Made by a program: the position numbers and the translations under genes. Source: Pseudomonas sp. PDM16 (GTDB lineage Bacteria > Pseudomonadota > Gammaproteobacteria > Pseudomonadales > Pseudomonadaceae). Taken from it: a stretch of DNA of 64,000 bases. The notes under the pieces were generated by a model, which ran no database searches, had not been told where the DNA came from, and saw nothing but the letters and a program-made list of their open reading frames with translations. Shown here piece after piece: positions 24,011 through 33,276 of the stretch (the stretch's first letter is position 1; each line of letters begins with the position of its first letter). The stretch covers positions 124,001 through 188,000 of the forward strand of contig NZ_JACVAM010000004.1 in NCBI RefSeq assembly GCF_014851865.1. Direction: 5' to 3'.

Positions 24011-25756
24011 ATGACTACACACAACTCTGCAATCTTCGACGTCGTCATCGCCGGCCTCGGCCCAACTGGTGCCACGCTGGCTCACCTACTAGGCAAACGC
24101 GGTCTCTCAGTACTGGTACTTGAGCGCGAGCCGGTGTTCTACGGGAACGCCCGCGCGGTCTACACCGACGACGAGTGCATGCGCGTGATGCAGGCTGCCG
24201 GCGTCGCCGCCGAACTGGCCACCGACATGCAGATCGATACCCCCGCCCAGTGGACCTTCCCGGACGGCCGGGTGATCGGCCGCTACTGGCAGCTCAAGCG
24301 CAGCTTCGGCTGGCCTGTGATCAACTTCCTCTACCAGCCCTGGCTGGAGACCAAGCTCAGCGACATGCTGTCCCGCTATCCGTCGGTGCAGGTAGTGCGC
24401 GGCCGTGAGCTGGTTGATTTCCAACAAGATGGCGAACTGGTAACCCTCACTCACCAGGCCACGCAGAACTGTCGCTTCGGCGATGGTGACGGCAGCCGCA
24501 TCGACCTCGAAGTTGACCTGGCGCCGGCCACAGTCACGGCCCGCTATCTGGTCGGTGCCGACGGCGGCCGCAGCACGGTGCGTGAGAAGCTCGGCATCGG
24601 CATGGACGGTAAGAACTTCCCTGAGCCCTGGCTGGTAGTCGATCTGGATATGAAGGAAGGCGAGGACGCGCTGCGCCATATTCCCTACTTCAACTTCATC
24701 TGCGATCCGGACTGCCCAGTGGTCAGCTGCCCGCAACCGGGGCGCTTCCACCGCTTCGAGTTCATGCTGATGCCCGGGCAGACCAAGGAGTACATGGAAG
24801 ACCCGGCCACGGTGCGCCAACTGCTGAGTCGTTACGTCGATCCGGACAAGTTCGAGGTCAAGCGTAAGTTGGTCTACACCTTCAACGCCCTGGTCGCCCG
24901 CGAGTGGCGCAAGGGCCGCGTGCTGTTGGCCGGCGACGCCGCACACATGACCCCGCAGTTCATGGGCCAGGGCATGAGCTCCGGTGTGCGTGACGCCTAC
25001 AACCTGGCCTGGAAGCTGGAGGCCGTGCTGCGTGGCAAAGCCGCCGAGCAACTGCTCGACACCTATGGCAGCGAGCGCTACCACCATGCCAAGGCGATGA
25101 TCGACATCTCGGTGCAGATGAAAGACTTCGTTTCCATGTCGAACCCGTTCAAGACGGCTCTGCGTAACTTCACTGTCAAAGCCTTGAATGCCACGCCGGT
25201 ATTGGGCAAGTGGCTGCGCGAGGGCGGTTTCAAACCCACCCCAACCTATAAACCAGGTTCTTACCTGGGGCTGCCACGAAGCGGGCGTCGGGACGTTGCG
25301 GGCAAGCTGCTGCCCCAACCGGAAGTGCGCACGTTCAAGGGTAAGCGTGTGCCGCTCGACGAAGTGCTGGGTGAAGGCTTCGCCCTGCTTGGTCTGGAGA
25401 ACAATCCGCGGGTAGCTATATCCGCAGAGCACCAACAGTTTCTGTCGGCGCTGGATACCCGCTACGTCACCCTGTTCCCCTTCGGCGGTCGCCCTCAGGG
25501 CATGGAAGTGCAGCGCTTCAGCCCTGCCGGCCTGGTCGAGGTCGAAGAGCCCGCTGAGGATCTGGTGCGCTGGTTCAAGCGTGCAGGGCGCGGCAGCAAC
25601 CTGGTCGCGGTGGTGCGCCCGGACAAGTTTGTCTTCGCTCTGGTACCTGCCGAGCAACTGAACACTGCACTGAGCGAGCTCAAGCGCCAGCTGGGCTGGC
25701 AGCCAAACCTGGCTGCCAGCCAGACGAATGTTGCCGACATGAGGAAAAGCGCATGA
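24011..25756 (+). CDS. FAD-dependent aromatic hydroxylase (MhpA-like), half-cluster B
   Basis: 581 residues from the ATG at 24011 with AGGAA 6 nt upstream; codons before it belong to the dioxygenase gene. Rossmann motif AGLGPTGATLAHLLG (about 14-28), DG motif YLVGADGGRSTVR, GD motif RVLLAGDAAHMTPQ, and a thioredoxin-like C-terminal region ending in VAVVRPDKFVFALV. It fits 3-(3-hydroxyphenyl)propionate hydroxylase-type enzymes, so the substrate is probably a phenol with a side chain or fused ring. It overlaps the hydratase start by 4 nt. Confidence 0.88.
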   Translation: MTTHNSAIFDVVIAGLGPTGATLAHLLGKRGLSVLVLEREPVFYGNARAVYTDDECMRVMQAAGVAAELATDMQIDTPAQWTFPDGRVIGRYWQLKRSFGWPVINFLYQPWLETKLSDMLSRYPSVQVVRGRELVDFQQDGELVTLTHQATQNCRFGDGDGSRIDLEVDLAPATVTARYLVGADGGRSTVREKLGIGMDGKNFPEPWLVVDLDMKEGEDALRHIPYFNFICDPDCPVVSCPQPGRFHRFEFMLMPGQTKEYMEDPATVRQLLSRYVDPDKFEVKRKLVYTFNALVAREWRKGRVLLAGDAAHMTPQFMGQGMSSGVRDAYNLAWKLEAVLRGKAAEQLLDTYGSERYHHAKAMIDISVQMKDFVSMSNPFKTALRNFTVKALNATPVLGKWLREGGFKPTPTYKPGSYLGLPRSGRRDVAGKLLPQPEVRTFKGKRVPLDEVLGEGFALLGLENNPRVAISAEHQQFLSALDTRYVTLFPFGGRPQGMEVQRFSPAGLVEVEEPAEDLVRWFKRAGRGSNLVAVVRPDKFVFALVPAEQLNTALSELKRQLGWQPNLAASQTNVADMRKSA

Positions 25757-26544
25757 GCCACGACGCCCTGAAGAAACTGGAACAGGCCGCCGATGCATTG
25801 ACCCAGGCGCGCCAGCTACGAGAGCCCTGCGCGCAGATCTCGGCGACCTTCGGTATCAGCACGCTGACCGAGGCCTACGCTGTGCAGGAGATCAATACCC
25901 GACGCGCTCTGGAACAGGGCCGTCGCCTCGTCGGGAGCAAGGTCGGCCTGACCTCCAGCGCTGTGCAGCAACAGCTGGGCGTCGACCAACCGGACTTCGG
26001 CATGCTGTTCGCCGACATGGAGATCGCCGATGGTGAAAGCGTCGACTGCAGTCGCCTGATCCAGCCCAAGGCCGAGGGCGAGATCGCCTTCGTCCTGGGT
26101 CGCGACCTGCCCAGCGCCGACACTACGCTGGCCGAGCTGATGAGCGCGGTGGAGTACCTGTTGCCGGCTATCGAAATAGTCGACTCCGCCATCGTCGACT
26201 GGAAGATCACCCTTGCTGACACGGTGGCCGACAACGCTTCCTCCGCACTCTACGTGCTAGGTAAGCAGCCCACTCGTTTGTCGGCACTGGATCTGCGCCT
26301 GGAGGGCATGCTGCTGGAGAAGAACCGCAGTCAGGTCGCCATCGGTCTCGGCGCCGCCTGCCTGGGCAACCCGCTGGATGCCTGCCTGTGGTTGGCCCGC
26401 ACCATCGCCGAGTTCGGCCGCCCGCTGGTGGCCGGCGATGTGTTGCTGTCCGGCGCCCTCGGCCCCATGACTCAGGTCGCCCCTGGCGACCACCTGCATC
26501 TGCGCCTGACTCGCCTGGGCGAAGTCGGCTGCCACTTCCATTGA
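25753..26544 (+). CDS. mhpD: 2-keto-4-pentenoate hydratase (2-hydroxypenta-2,4-dienoate hydratase)
   Basis: 263 residues. [17 protein letters not shown], the paired acidic motif [11 protein letters not shown] and [11 protein letters not shown] are characteristic of the MhpD/BphH family, which hydrates 2-hydroxypentadienoate to 4-hydroxy-2-oxovalerate using a divalent metal. ATGA overlap with the hydroxylase gene indicates coupled translation. It is followed by the dehydrogenase and aldolase that consume its product. The symbol is by homology to the E. coli pathway; the orthologous name in this species may differ. Confidence 0.92.
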   Translation: MSHDALKKLEQAADALTQARQLREPCAQISATFGISTLTEAYAVQEINTRRALEQGRRLVGSKVGLTSSAVQQQLGVDQPDFGMLFADMEIADGESVDCSRLIQPKAEGEIAFVLGRDLPSADTTLAELMSAVEYLLPAIEIVDSAIVDWKITLADTVADNASSALYVLGKQPTRLSALDLRLEGMLLEKNRSQVAIGLGAACLGNPLDACLWLARTIAEFGRPLVAGDVLLSGALGPMTQVAPGDHLHLRLTRLGEVGCHFH

Positions 26545-26566
26545 GCCGCCGGCCTGGAGAATCAGA

Positions 26567-27523
26567 ATGAGCAGCAAGAAACTCAAAGTCGCCATCGTCG
26601 GCTCCGGCAACATCGGCACCGACCTGATGATCAAGGTGATGCGCAATGCACAGCACCTGGAAATGGGTGCCATGGTCGGCATCGATCCGGCTTCCGACGG
26701 GCTGGCTCGCGCACAGCGTCTGGGTATTGCCACCACCCATGAGGGGGTCGAGGGGTTGAGCCGCCTCCCGGTCTTCGACGAGATCGACTTCGTCTTCGAC
26801 GCCACCAGCGCCGGCGCGCATATCTGGAACTCCGGTTTCTTGCGTGGTGTGAAGCCGGGGATCCGCCTGATCGACCTGACACCGGCGGCCATTGGCCCGT
26901 ATTGCGTGCCGGTGGTCAACCTGGAGCAGAACCTCGACCAGCTTAACGTCAACATGGTCACCTGCGGCGGCCAGGCTACCATCCCGATGGTGGCGGCAGT
27001 CTCGCGAGTGGCCAAGGTTCATTACGCCGAGATCATCGCATCCATCGCCAGCAAATCTGCCGGCCCTGGCACCCGCGCCAATATTGACGAGTTTACCGAG
27101 ACCACTTCGAAAGCCATCGAAGTGATCGGTGGTGCGACCAAGGGCAAGGCGATCATCATCATGAACCCGGCCGAGCCGCCGCTGATGATGCGCGACACAG
27201 TGTTCGTGCTCTCCGAAGCGGCCGACCAGGCCAAGGTCGAAGCGAGTATTGAGGAGATGGCTGCTGCGGTGCAGGCCTACGTGCCCGGCTACCGGCTGAA
27301 ACAGAAGGTGCAATTCGACGTCATCCCTGATTCTGCTCCGCTGAACATTCCCGGCCATGGCTCATTCAGGGGCCTGAAAACCTCGGTATTCCTGGAAGTC
27401 GAAGGCGCAGCCCACTACTTGCCTGCATACGCCGGCAACCTCGACATCATGACCTCCGCCGCGCTGGCTACCGCCGAGCGCATGGCGCAGTCGATCCTCA
27501 ACAACGCGATGCTCAACGGCTGA
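26567..27523 (+). CDS. mhpF: Acetaldehyde dehydrogenase (acylating)
   Basis: 318 residues. NAD site GSGNIGTDL (about 12-20), catalytic Cys133 in MVTCGGQA, and the family ending [22 protein letters not shown]. It converts acetaldehyde (or propanal) and CoA to the acyl-CoA with NAD+. It works in a channelling complex with the 4-hydroxy-2-oxoacid aldolase encoded 11 nt downstream. The dehydrogenase-aldolase adjacency and length are as in MhpF/MhpE, DmpF/DmpG and BphJ/BphI. Confidence 0.94.
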   Translation: MSSKKLKVAIVGSGNIGTDLMIKVMRNAQHLEMGAMVGIDPASDGLARAQRLGIATTHEGVEGLSRLPVFDEIDFVFDATSAGAHIWNSGFLRGVKPGIRLIDLTPAAIGPYCVPVVNLEQNLDQLNVNMVTCGGQATIPMVAAVSRVAKVHYAEIIASIASKSAGPGTRANIDEFTETTSKAIEVIGGATKGKAIIIMNPAEPPLMMRDTVFVLSEAADQAKVEASIEEMAAAVQAYVPGYRLKQKVQFDVIPDSAPLNIPGHGSFRGLKTSVFLEVEGAAHYLPAYAGNLDIMTSAALATAERMAQSILNNAMLNG

Positions 27524-27534
27524 GGAGCAAGCAG

Positions 27535-28581
27535 ATGACTTTCGACCCAAGCAAAAAGCTGTACATCTCCGATGTCACTCTGCGCGATGGCAGCCACGCC
27601 ATTCGCCACCAGTACGGTCTAGGGATTGTGCGCGCCATTGCACGAACACTAGATCAGGCAAAGGTGGACTCCATCGAAGTGGCCCATGGAGATGGCCTTC
27701 AGGGATCCTCCTTCAACTACGGTTTCGGCCGCCATACGGATCTCGAATACATCGAGGCAGTGGCCAGCGAGATCAGCCACGCCAAGATCGCCACCTTGCT
27801 GCTACCCGGCATCGGCACGGTGCACGATCTGAAGAACGCCTATGAAGCAGGTGCACGCATCGTGCGCGTGGCCACCCACTGCACTGAGGCAGATGTGTCT
27901 AAACAGCACATCGAATATGCCCGAGAGCTGGGCATGGAGGCTGTTGGCTTCTTGATGATGAGCCATATGGTGCCGGCCGAAGAACTAGCATGCCAAGGCA
28001 AGCTGATGGAGAGCTACGGTGCTACCTGCATCTACATGGCTGACTCCGGTGGTGCGATGAACATGGGCGATATCCGCGATCGCATGCGTGCCTTCAAGGC
28101 AGTGCTTAAGCCGGAGACGCAGACCGGTATGCATGCGCACCACAATCTCAGCCTTGGCGTGGCGAACTCCATCGTCGCGGTGGAAGAAGGTTGTGATCGT
28201 ATCGACGCCAGTCTCTCCGGTATGGGCGCCGGTGCCGGCAACGCACCGTTGGAGGTGTTCATCGCTGCCGCCGAACGCCTGGGCTGGAACCACGGTACAG
28301 ACCTCTACGCCCTGATGGATGCCGCCGATGACATCGTTCGTCCCCTACAGGATCGTCCGGTGCGGGTCGACCGCGAAACCCTTGGTCTTGGTTACGCAGG
28401 GGTGTACTCCAGCTTCCTACGTCACGCTGAAGTCGCTGCTACCAAGTACGGTCTGAAGACTCTCGACATCCTGGTCGAGCTAGGAAAACGTCGTATGGTT
28501 GGAGGCCAGGAGGACATGATCGTCGATGTCGCCTTGGATCTGCTCAAGCAGCAGGGACAACTGCAAGCACTGCCAACTTGA
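27535..28581 (+). CDS. mhpE: 4-hydroxy-2-oxovalerate aldolase
   Basis: 348 residues. The DRE-TIM motif [10 protein letters not shown] (about 12-21), [11 protein letters not shown] with the metal histidines, and [13 protein letters not shown] are all intact. It cleaves 4-hydroxy-2-oxovalerate to pyruvate and acetaldehyde, completing the lower meta-cleavage pathway, and forms a complex with the dehydrogenase encoded directly upstream. Confidence 0.94.
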   Translation: MTFDPSKKLYISDVTLRDGSHAIRHQYGLGIVRAIARTLDQAKVDSIEVAHGDGLQGSSFNYGFGRHTDLEYIEAVASEISHAKIATLLLPGIGTVHDLKNAYEAGARIVRVATHCTEADVSKQHIEYARELGMEAVGFLMMSHMVPAEELACQGKLMESYGATCIYMADSGGAMNMGDIRDRMRAFKAVLKPETQTGMHAHHNLSLGVANSIVAVEEGCDRIDASLSGMGAGAGNAPLEVFIAAAERLGWNHGTDLYALMDAADDIVRPLQDRPVRVDRETLGLGYAGVYSSFLRHAEVAATKYGLKTLDILVELGKRRMVGGQEDMIVDVALDLLKQQGQLQALPT

Positions 28582-28596
28582 GATAGGAGCTGCCCG

Positions 28597-29448
28597 ATGC
28601 CACGTGTTCAACCAAATGGAAAGGTCGCTCTGGTGACCGGCGCCAACTCCGGTATCGGGCGGGTCACTGCTCGTAAACTGGCGCTACAGGGATATCGGGT
28701 GTTCCTGGCTTGCCGCTCGGAGGCGCGCACACGGCCTGTACTGGAAGAAATCCAGCAACTCAGTGACGGCACCGCCCAGGCCGAGTTCTTGCCGCTCGAC
28801 TTGGGCGATCTCGGCTCTGTTCGCCGCTGTGCCGATGCTTTCCTCAAGCGCGGCCTGCATCTTCACCTGTTGATCGGCAATGCGGGCCTGGCGGGACAGC
28901 GCGGCATCACCACTTCCGGTTTTGAGCTGGCTTTCGGCACCTGCTATATGGGGCACTTTCTGCTGGTCGAATTGCTGAAGGAGCGGCTTGTCGAGTCGGT
29001 CCCCGCACGTATCGTCATGCTCTCCAGCAAGGCGCATCGGCATGCCAAAGGAATCGATTTCGACTTGGTACAGCAACCAACCCGTAGCCGTGCAGCCCTA
29101 CCGGAGTACGCGGCGGCTAAGCTGGCCAACCTGCTTCACACCAAGGAACTGGCTCGTCGCCTGGATGGGACTGGCATTACGACCTACGCGGTGCATCCTG
29201 GCGTGGTGGCAACGGATGTATGGCGAGCACTACCTTCGTCGCTGGCCTGGATTATCAAGCGTTTCATGCGCAGTGAAGAGGACGGAGCCGCGACGACGCT
29301 GTACTGCGCAACCGATCCAGGAGTGGCTGATCAGACCGGGCGTTACTACGCCGATAGCAAGGAAGAACAGCCATCGCCGACTGCCTGCGATCCAGTCCTC
29401 GCCGCGGAGCTTTGGAGCCGAAGCGAAGGTTGGGTAAGCAGGGCATAG
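28597..29448 (+). CDS. Short-chain dehydrogenase/reductase
   Basis: 283 residues. Cofactor motif VTGANSGIGRVTARKLA with ACRSE after the second strand (NADP preference is plausible), NAG-type motif LIGNAGLAG, catalytic Ser in VMLSS, and YAAAKLANLLHT for the Tyr/Lys pair. It is closest in style to retinol-dehydrogenase-like SDRs. As last gene of the meta operon it may oxidise or reduce a carbonyl or alcohol on the substrate or side chain. It is not required by the classical pathway, so it may help to define the real substrate. Confidence 0.83.
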   Translation: MPRVQPNGKVALVTGANSGIGRVTARKLALQGYRVFLACRSEARTRPVLEEIQQLSDGTAQAEFLPLDLGDLGSVRRCADAFLKRGLHLHLLIGNAGLAGQRGITTSGFELAFGTCYMGHFLLVELLKERLVESVPARIVMLSSKAHRHAKGIDFDLVQQPTRSRAALPEYAAAKLANLLHTKELARRLDGTGITTYAVHPGVVATDVWRALPSSLAWIIKRFMRSEEDGAATTLYCATDPGVADQTGRYYADSKEEQPSPTACDPVLAAELWSRSEGWVSRA

Positions 29449-29526
29449 TGAGCAGTCTCCTCAAGACTTTTTTCGAACAGCTAGTTCGGAGTCGCTCATT
29501 GGGATCAGCACAATCTCGAGAGCTTC

Positions 29527-29570
29527 CAAGCAACGGGGTAGCAGGCTTCAGCCTGCTACCCCGTTGCTTG
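29527..29570 (+). terminator. Very long perfect hairpin after the SDR gene
   Basis: A 21-bp perfect stem (left arm from CAAGCAACGGGG, right arm ending CCCCGTTGCTTG) with a 2-nt centre. A T-run appears only some 20 nt later. It probably terminates the meta operon. The rest of 29571-29727 holds no gene. Confidence 0.65.
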
Positions 29571-29712
29571 TGGGCTTTGATGCAGTTTTTCGAAGGGCTG
29601 CTTTTGGCCGCTTTCTGCCCGTTGCCACCGACCGCTGTGCGTCATTTTGAAGGCCATAGAAGACACCTTCAGGCTGTGCTGGCGGCGCGCTGCTCGCACA
29701 TATGTCGGAAAC

Positions 29713-29726
29713 GCACCGTGCGGTGC
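29713..29726 (-). terminator. Short hairpin after the TrmK-like gene
   Basis: 6-bp arms GCACCG/CGGTGC with a 2-nt centre just beyond the stop. Only GTTT follows on the minus strand, so this is a weak candidate. Confidence 0.3.
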
Positions 29727-29727
29727 A

Positions 29728-30449
29728 TCAGCCCTTAGGCGTCTCGCTTCCTTGAGCAAGTAGTTCGCTGATCCACCTGGCCTGTTGTGTGAGCTCTTGC
29801 ACTTTCTCCTCGGGCACGGCCTGCCGCGCTCGGGCGAAGTGGGCCAGAGTTCGCTGCTTCAGGCGCAACAGGCGTTGCCACTTGGCCAGAAATGCCGAGC
29901 TACGCTCCTGCAATTGCAGTGGACCGAAGTACAGCTCCTGGGCGGTATACAGCACCGGCCCGGTGCGCTCGGCGACGATGATTTCGTAGTTGAAGCGGTT
30001 TTCCCGTAGTACTTCCTCGCTGAGGATGCGGTAGCCATCAGCCAGTGGCGCAGGGGCTGCTCACCGCCGTTGGGCTGCAGGATCAGGCGCTCCTTGCCGT
30101 TCAGGCGCGCATTGTCGCGGTCGAGGATGTCGCGGATCGTCTCGCCGCCCATGCCGCAGAGGCTGATCGCGGTGATCCCGTCTTCTGGCTCAATCGCTGC
30201 CAGTCCATTGGCCATGCGGACGCTGACTCTCTGGCTCAGGCCATTTTCGTGCACGGTCCGTTGCGCCGAGTGAAACGGGGTTATAGCCACCTCGCCGGCC
30301 ACTGCCGCCGTGATGACGCCACGCTTGATCAATGCCACGAGCAGGTAGCCATGATCCGAGCCGATATCGGCCAGTCGTGCACCTGCCGGCACATGCGCGG
30401 CCACGCGTTCCAGGCGCTCGGACAATCTCTGTTCGTTCAACTGCAGCAC
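29728..30449 (-). pseudogene. TrmK-like tRNA (adenine-N1) methyltransferase, frameshifted
   Basis: The first frame (30449 or TTG 30440 downward) encodes the SAM-binding half: RLADIGSDHGYLLVALI, then CGMGGETIRDIL and LILQPNGGEQPLRHW. The expected continuation GYRILSEEVLRENRFNYEI is present but in another frame, leading into ELYFGPLQLQERS and the normal C-terminal helix ending at 29728. One base appears missing (or two extra) close to 30040, right after LRHWL. All other parts look conserved, so the damage is recent or a sequencing error. The family N1-methylates A22 of tRNA. Confidence 0.75.
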
Positions 30450-30606
30450 CTTTCACTATGGTCGACCGGCACGTTGGGCCGGAACGGCGCGCGATTTTGT
30501 CGAGCAGCTGCGTGCATGGCAACTTTCTGCGACCAGTGTCAGGGCTTGGCTTGCACCTATGGCTCCAGGAGTGTCCCACAGTGATTTCCGGTGATAGGGG
30601 CTTTAC

Positions 30607-31929
30607 CTAGGTGGGAAACTCCAGAATAAAGCGCGTCCAGCCATTCGCCGACTCGCAGCGGAGACTGCCGCCATGGGCCTGGACGATGGAGCGGGCAATG
30701 GCCAGGCCCAGGCCGGCGTGCTCGGCGCCACCCTCGCGGCGTGCCGGGTCGGCGCGGTAGAAGCGGTCGAACAGGCGCTCGCGCAGCTCGACGGGGATTT
30801 CCGCGCCCTGGTTGGCCACCTCGATGCGCGTTGGCGTGGCACTCAGGCGCAGCTCGCCACCGGCTGGGGTGAAGCGCAGGGCATTGTCGATCAAGTTGGA
30901 CAGGGCGCGGCGCAGTAGCAGACGGTCTGCCGTCAGTGTGCCTTCGGCCTCGGCGCGGATGTTCACGCCGGCATCTTCGGCCAGCGGCGCGAAGTAGTCG
31001 GCCAGGGCACTCAACTCGGTCTGCAGCAGCAGCGGCTCGCGGCGGGTCTGCAGCAGGCCGTTGTCGGCCTTGGCCAGCAGGAGCATGTCACCGACCATCT
31101 GCGCCAGGTGCTGCAGCTCCTCCAGGTTGGAGTGCAGGGCCTCGCGGTACTCCGCCAGCTCGCGCGGCTGGCCGAGGGTGACCTGGGTCTGGGTCAGCAG
31201 GTTGGACAGGGGTGTGCGCAGCTCGTGGGCGATATCGGCGGAGAAGGCCGAGAGGCGAGCGAAGGCGTCCTCCAGGCGCGCCAGCATGGCGTTGAAGGCT
31301 TCGCCCAGCTCACGCAGCTCGGCAGGGATGCCTTCCAGCGGCAGGCGTGCGGTCAGCGACTGCGCCGAAACCTGTCTTGCCACCGCGGTCATCTGCCGCA
31401 GCGGACGCAGGCCACGGCGGGCGACCCAGGCACCGAGCAGTGCTGTGGCCAGGGCCGAGAGACCTACGCAGAGCCAGATCAGCCGCTGCATCCGGGCCAG
31501 GAAGTGCTGGTGGTGGGTGATATCCAGCAGCAGACTGAGGCGCAGTCCGCCGTCCAGCTGCTCTTCCACCACGCGAAAGTCGGTGCCCTGGTGCTGCCAG
31601 CGGCCGATCTGCGCGTTGCCCTGCGGCAAATGGGCGAGCAGCGGCTGGCTGGTGAACCATTGCTGGCCGTCCGCGCCCTGGATGCGCAGGGCCAGTTCGG
31701 GGTGGCGCTGCAGCTCCTGCTCCAGCTGTGGGCGGTGCGCGGCCAGGCTCTCGGTGTCCGTCACGCCCTGCAGCAGTTCGGCGAACACCGCCAGCTTGCC
31801 CTGCAGCTGATGGCGATCCAGCTCGACGAAGTGCGCCTCGCTGGCGCGGGTGAACAGGGCGCCAGCGACCAGCGCCACGGCAGCGGCGCAGGCGGCGAAC
31901 AGCAAGGCCATGCGGTTGGCGAGGGACAT
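30607..31929 (-). CDS. copS: Heavy-metal sensor histidine kinase CopS-like
   Basis: 440 residues. TM1 at about 6-27, a periplasmic sensor loop, TM2 at about 151-169, HAMP, then the H-box DIAHELRTPLSNLL (phospho-acceptor His235) and an HATPase domain with NLIDNALRF and GLGLAIARS. Membrane-bound. ATG at 31929 overlaps the copR stop (TGATG), so the two are translationally coupled. Periplasmic histidines (THHQHF near the membrane) could take part in metal sensing. The divergent cupredoxin-copA-copB genes make copper the likely signal. The CusS/CopS/IrlS family name is by similarity. Confidence 0.87.
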   Translation of the reverse strand: MSLANRMALLFAACAAAVALVAGALFTRASEAHFVELDRHQLQGKLAVFAELLQGVTDTESLAAHRPQLEQELQRHPELALRIQGADGQQWFTSQPLLAHLPQGNAQIGRWQHQGTDFRVVEEQLDGGLRLSLLLDITHHQHFLARMQRLIWLCVGLSALATALLGAWVARRGLRPLRQMTAVARQVSAQSLTARLPLEGIPAELRELGEAFNAMLARLEDAFARLSAFSADIAHELRTPLSNLLTQTQVTLGQPRELAEYREALHSNLEELQHLAQMVGDMLLLAKADNGLLQTRREPLLLQTELSALADYFAPLAEDAGVNIRAEAEGTLTADRLLLRRALSNLIDNALRFTPAGGELRLSATPTRIEVANQGAEIPVELRERLFDRFYRADPARREGGAEHAGLGLAIARSIVQAHGGSLRCESANGWTRFILEFPT

Positions 31930-32606
31930 CAGGTGCGCGCTTCCAGCACGTAGCCCATGCCGCGCACCGTGTGGATCAGCGGCGCGGCGAAGCCCTCGTC
32001 GACCTTGGTGCGCAGGCGGCGGATGGCCACCTCGATGACGTTGGTGTCGCTGTCGAAATTCATGTCCCACACCTGCGAAGCGATCAGCGACTTGGGCAGC
32101 ACCTCGCCCTGGCGGCGCAACAGCAGCTCCAGCAGGGCGAACTCCTTGGCGGTCAGCTCGATGCGCTGGCCGGCTCGTTCGGCGCGGCGGCGCAGCAGGT
32201 CGAGGGACAGGTCGGCCAGCTGCAGCTGGTGTTCCTGCGGTGTGCTGGAGCCACGGCGCAGCAGCGTGCGCACCCGCGCCAGCAGCTCGGTGAAGGCGAA
32301 GGGCTTGACCAGGTAATCGTCGGCGCCGGCCTCCAGGCCGCGTACCCGGTCTTCAACCGCGTCTCTGGCGGTAAGGAACAGCACCGGCACGCCGAGGCCC
32401 GCTGCTCGCAGGTTGGCGAGGATCTGCCAGCCGTCGCGGCCAGGTAGCATCACGTCGAGGATTAGCAGGTCGAAGTCGCCGGTCAGTGCCAGGTGCTCGC
32501 CACTCAGGCCGTCCTGGGCCAGCTCTACGGCGAAGCCGGCCTCGGCCAGGCCTTGGCGCAGGTACTGGCCGGTCTTGGGTTCGTCTTCGACTATCAGCAG
32601 CTTCAT
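31929..32606 (-). CDS. copR: Copper response regulator CopR-like (OmpR family)
   Basis: 225 residues from [13 protein letters not shown]; an ATG four codons earlier (32618) is possible. Receiver: acidic pocket DE at 8-9, phospho-Asp in [10 protein letters not shown], Thr in FLTARD, Lys in LVKPF. The C-terminal winged helix includes [13 protein letters not shown] and [19 protein letters not shown], as in CopR/CusR. It is expected to activate the divergent cop genes through the site at 32669-32683. Confidence 0.88.
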   Translation of the reverse strand: MKLLIVEDEPKTGQYLRQGLAEAGFAVELAQDGLSGEHLALTGDFDLLILDVMLPGRDGWQILANLRAAGLGVPVLFLTARDAVEDRVRGLEAGADDYLVKPFAFTELLARVRTLLRRGSSTPQEHQLQLADLSLDLLRRRAERAGQRIELTAKEFALLELLLRRQGEVLPKSLIASQVWDMNFDSDTNVIEVAIRRLRTKVDEGFAAPLIHTVRGMGYVLEART

Positions 32607-32668
32607 TGCGGGACTCATGGCATTGGCAGTCGGCTTTATACGCCAGCCGGGGGCGGGCGGGGCGAAGC

Positions 32669-32683
32669 TGACAGAGATGTAAT
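32669..32683 (+). promoter_or_regulatory. Candidate CopR box
   Basis: TGACAGAGATGTAAT resembles the TGACA-N4-TGTAAT sites of CopR-type regulators. It lies in the 145-bp space between copR and the cupredoxin gene. 8-bp inverted arms AAGCTGAC and GTCAGCTT (32665-32697) bracket it. Confidence 0.45.
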
Positions 32684-32751
32684 CTTCGCGTCAGCTTAGC
32701 GCCAGCGGCGGCACCCTAGAGTGGCGACACCACCACGATGGAGTTTGCCCC

Positions 32752-33276
32752 ATGTCCGCACGTTTGTTCCTGCCGCTGTTCTGCGCTTTCAGCCTGCCGG
32801 CCCTGGCCGATGGCGGCCATTTTGCCTTCGGTCAGCCGGCTGATGCGGCCAAGGCCGAGCGTACTGTCGAGGTCACCCTCGGTGACATGTACTACGAGCC
32901 AGCCTCGGTACAGGTCAAGGCCGGCGAGACGGTGCGCTTCGTGCTGAAGAACGAGGGCAGCCTGCTCCACGAATTCAGCCTGGGTGACGCCGCCCAGCAT
33001 GCCGAGCACCAGAAGCAGATGCTGATGATGCAGCAGATGGGCATGCTCGGTGAGAACGGCATCCAGGCCATGGATCACTCGAAAATGGGCCATGACATGG
33101 CGGGCATGGACCACGGCCAGATGAGCCATGACGACCCCAATACCGTGATGATTCCCGCCGGCAAGAGCGCCGAGCTGACCTGGACCTTCGCCAAGGCCAC
33201 CGGCCTGGAGTTCGCCTGCAATCTGCCGGGGCATTACCAGGCCGGCATGGTCGGCAAGCTGGACGTGCAGCCGTGA
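32752..33276 (+). CDS. Periplasmic cupredoxin, CopI-like, with His/Met-rich insert
   Basis: 174 residues with a Sec signal ending PALA (about 19). Cupredoxin fold with type 1 copper ligands: His in SLLHEFSLG, then Cys, His and Met in FACNLPGHYQAGM. The middle third (about 80-130) is a metal-binding insert rich in His and Met (MDHSKMGHDMAGMDHGQM). It resembles CopI-type copper-tolerance cupredoxins, which buffer or pass periplasmic copper. GGAG lies 9 nt before the ATG. It overlaps copA by 4 nt. Confidence 0.82.
   Translation: MSARLFLPLFCAFSLPALADGGHFAFGQPADAAKAERTVEVTLGDMYYEPASVQVKAGETVRFVLKNEGSLLHEFSLGDAAQHAEHQKQMLMMQQMGMLGENGIQAMDHSKMGHDMAGMDHGQMSHDDPNTVMIPAGKSAELTWTFAKATGLEFACNLPGHYQAGMVGKLDVQP

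Noticed and set aside
24107..25798. 563-codon minus-strand frame opposite hydroxylase B
   Set aside because: Hydroxylase B has Rossmann, DG and GD motifs and operon overlaps; the antisense frame has none.
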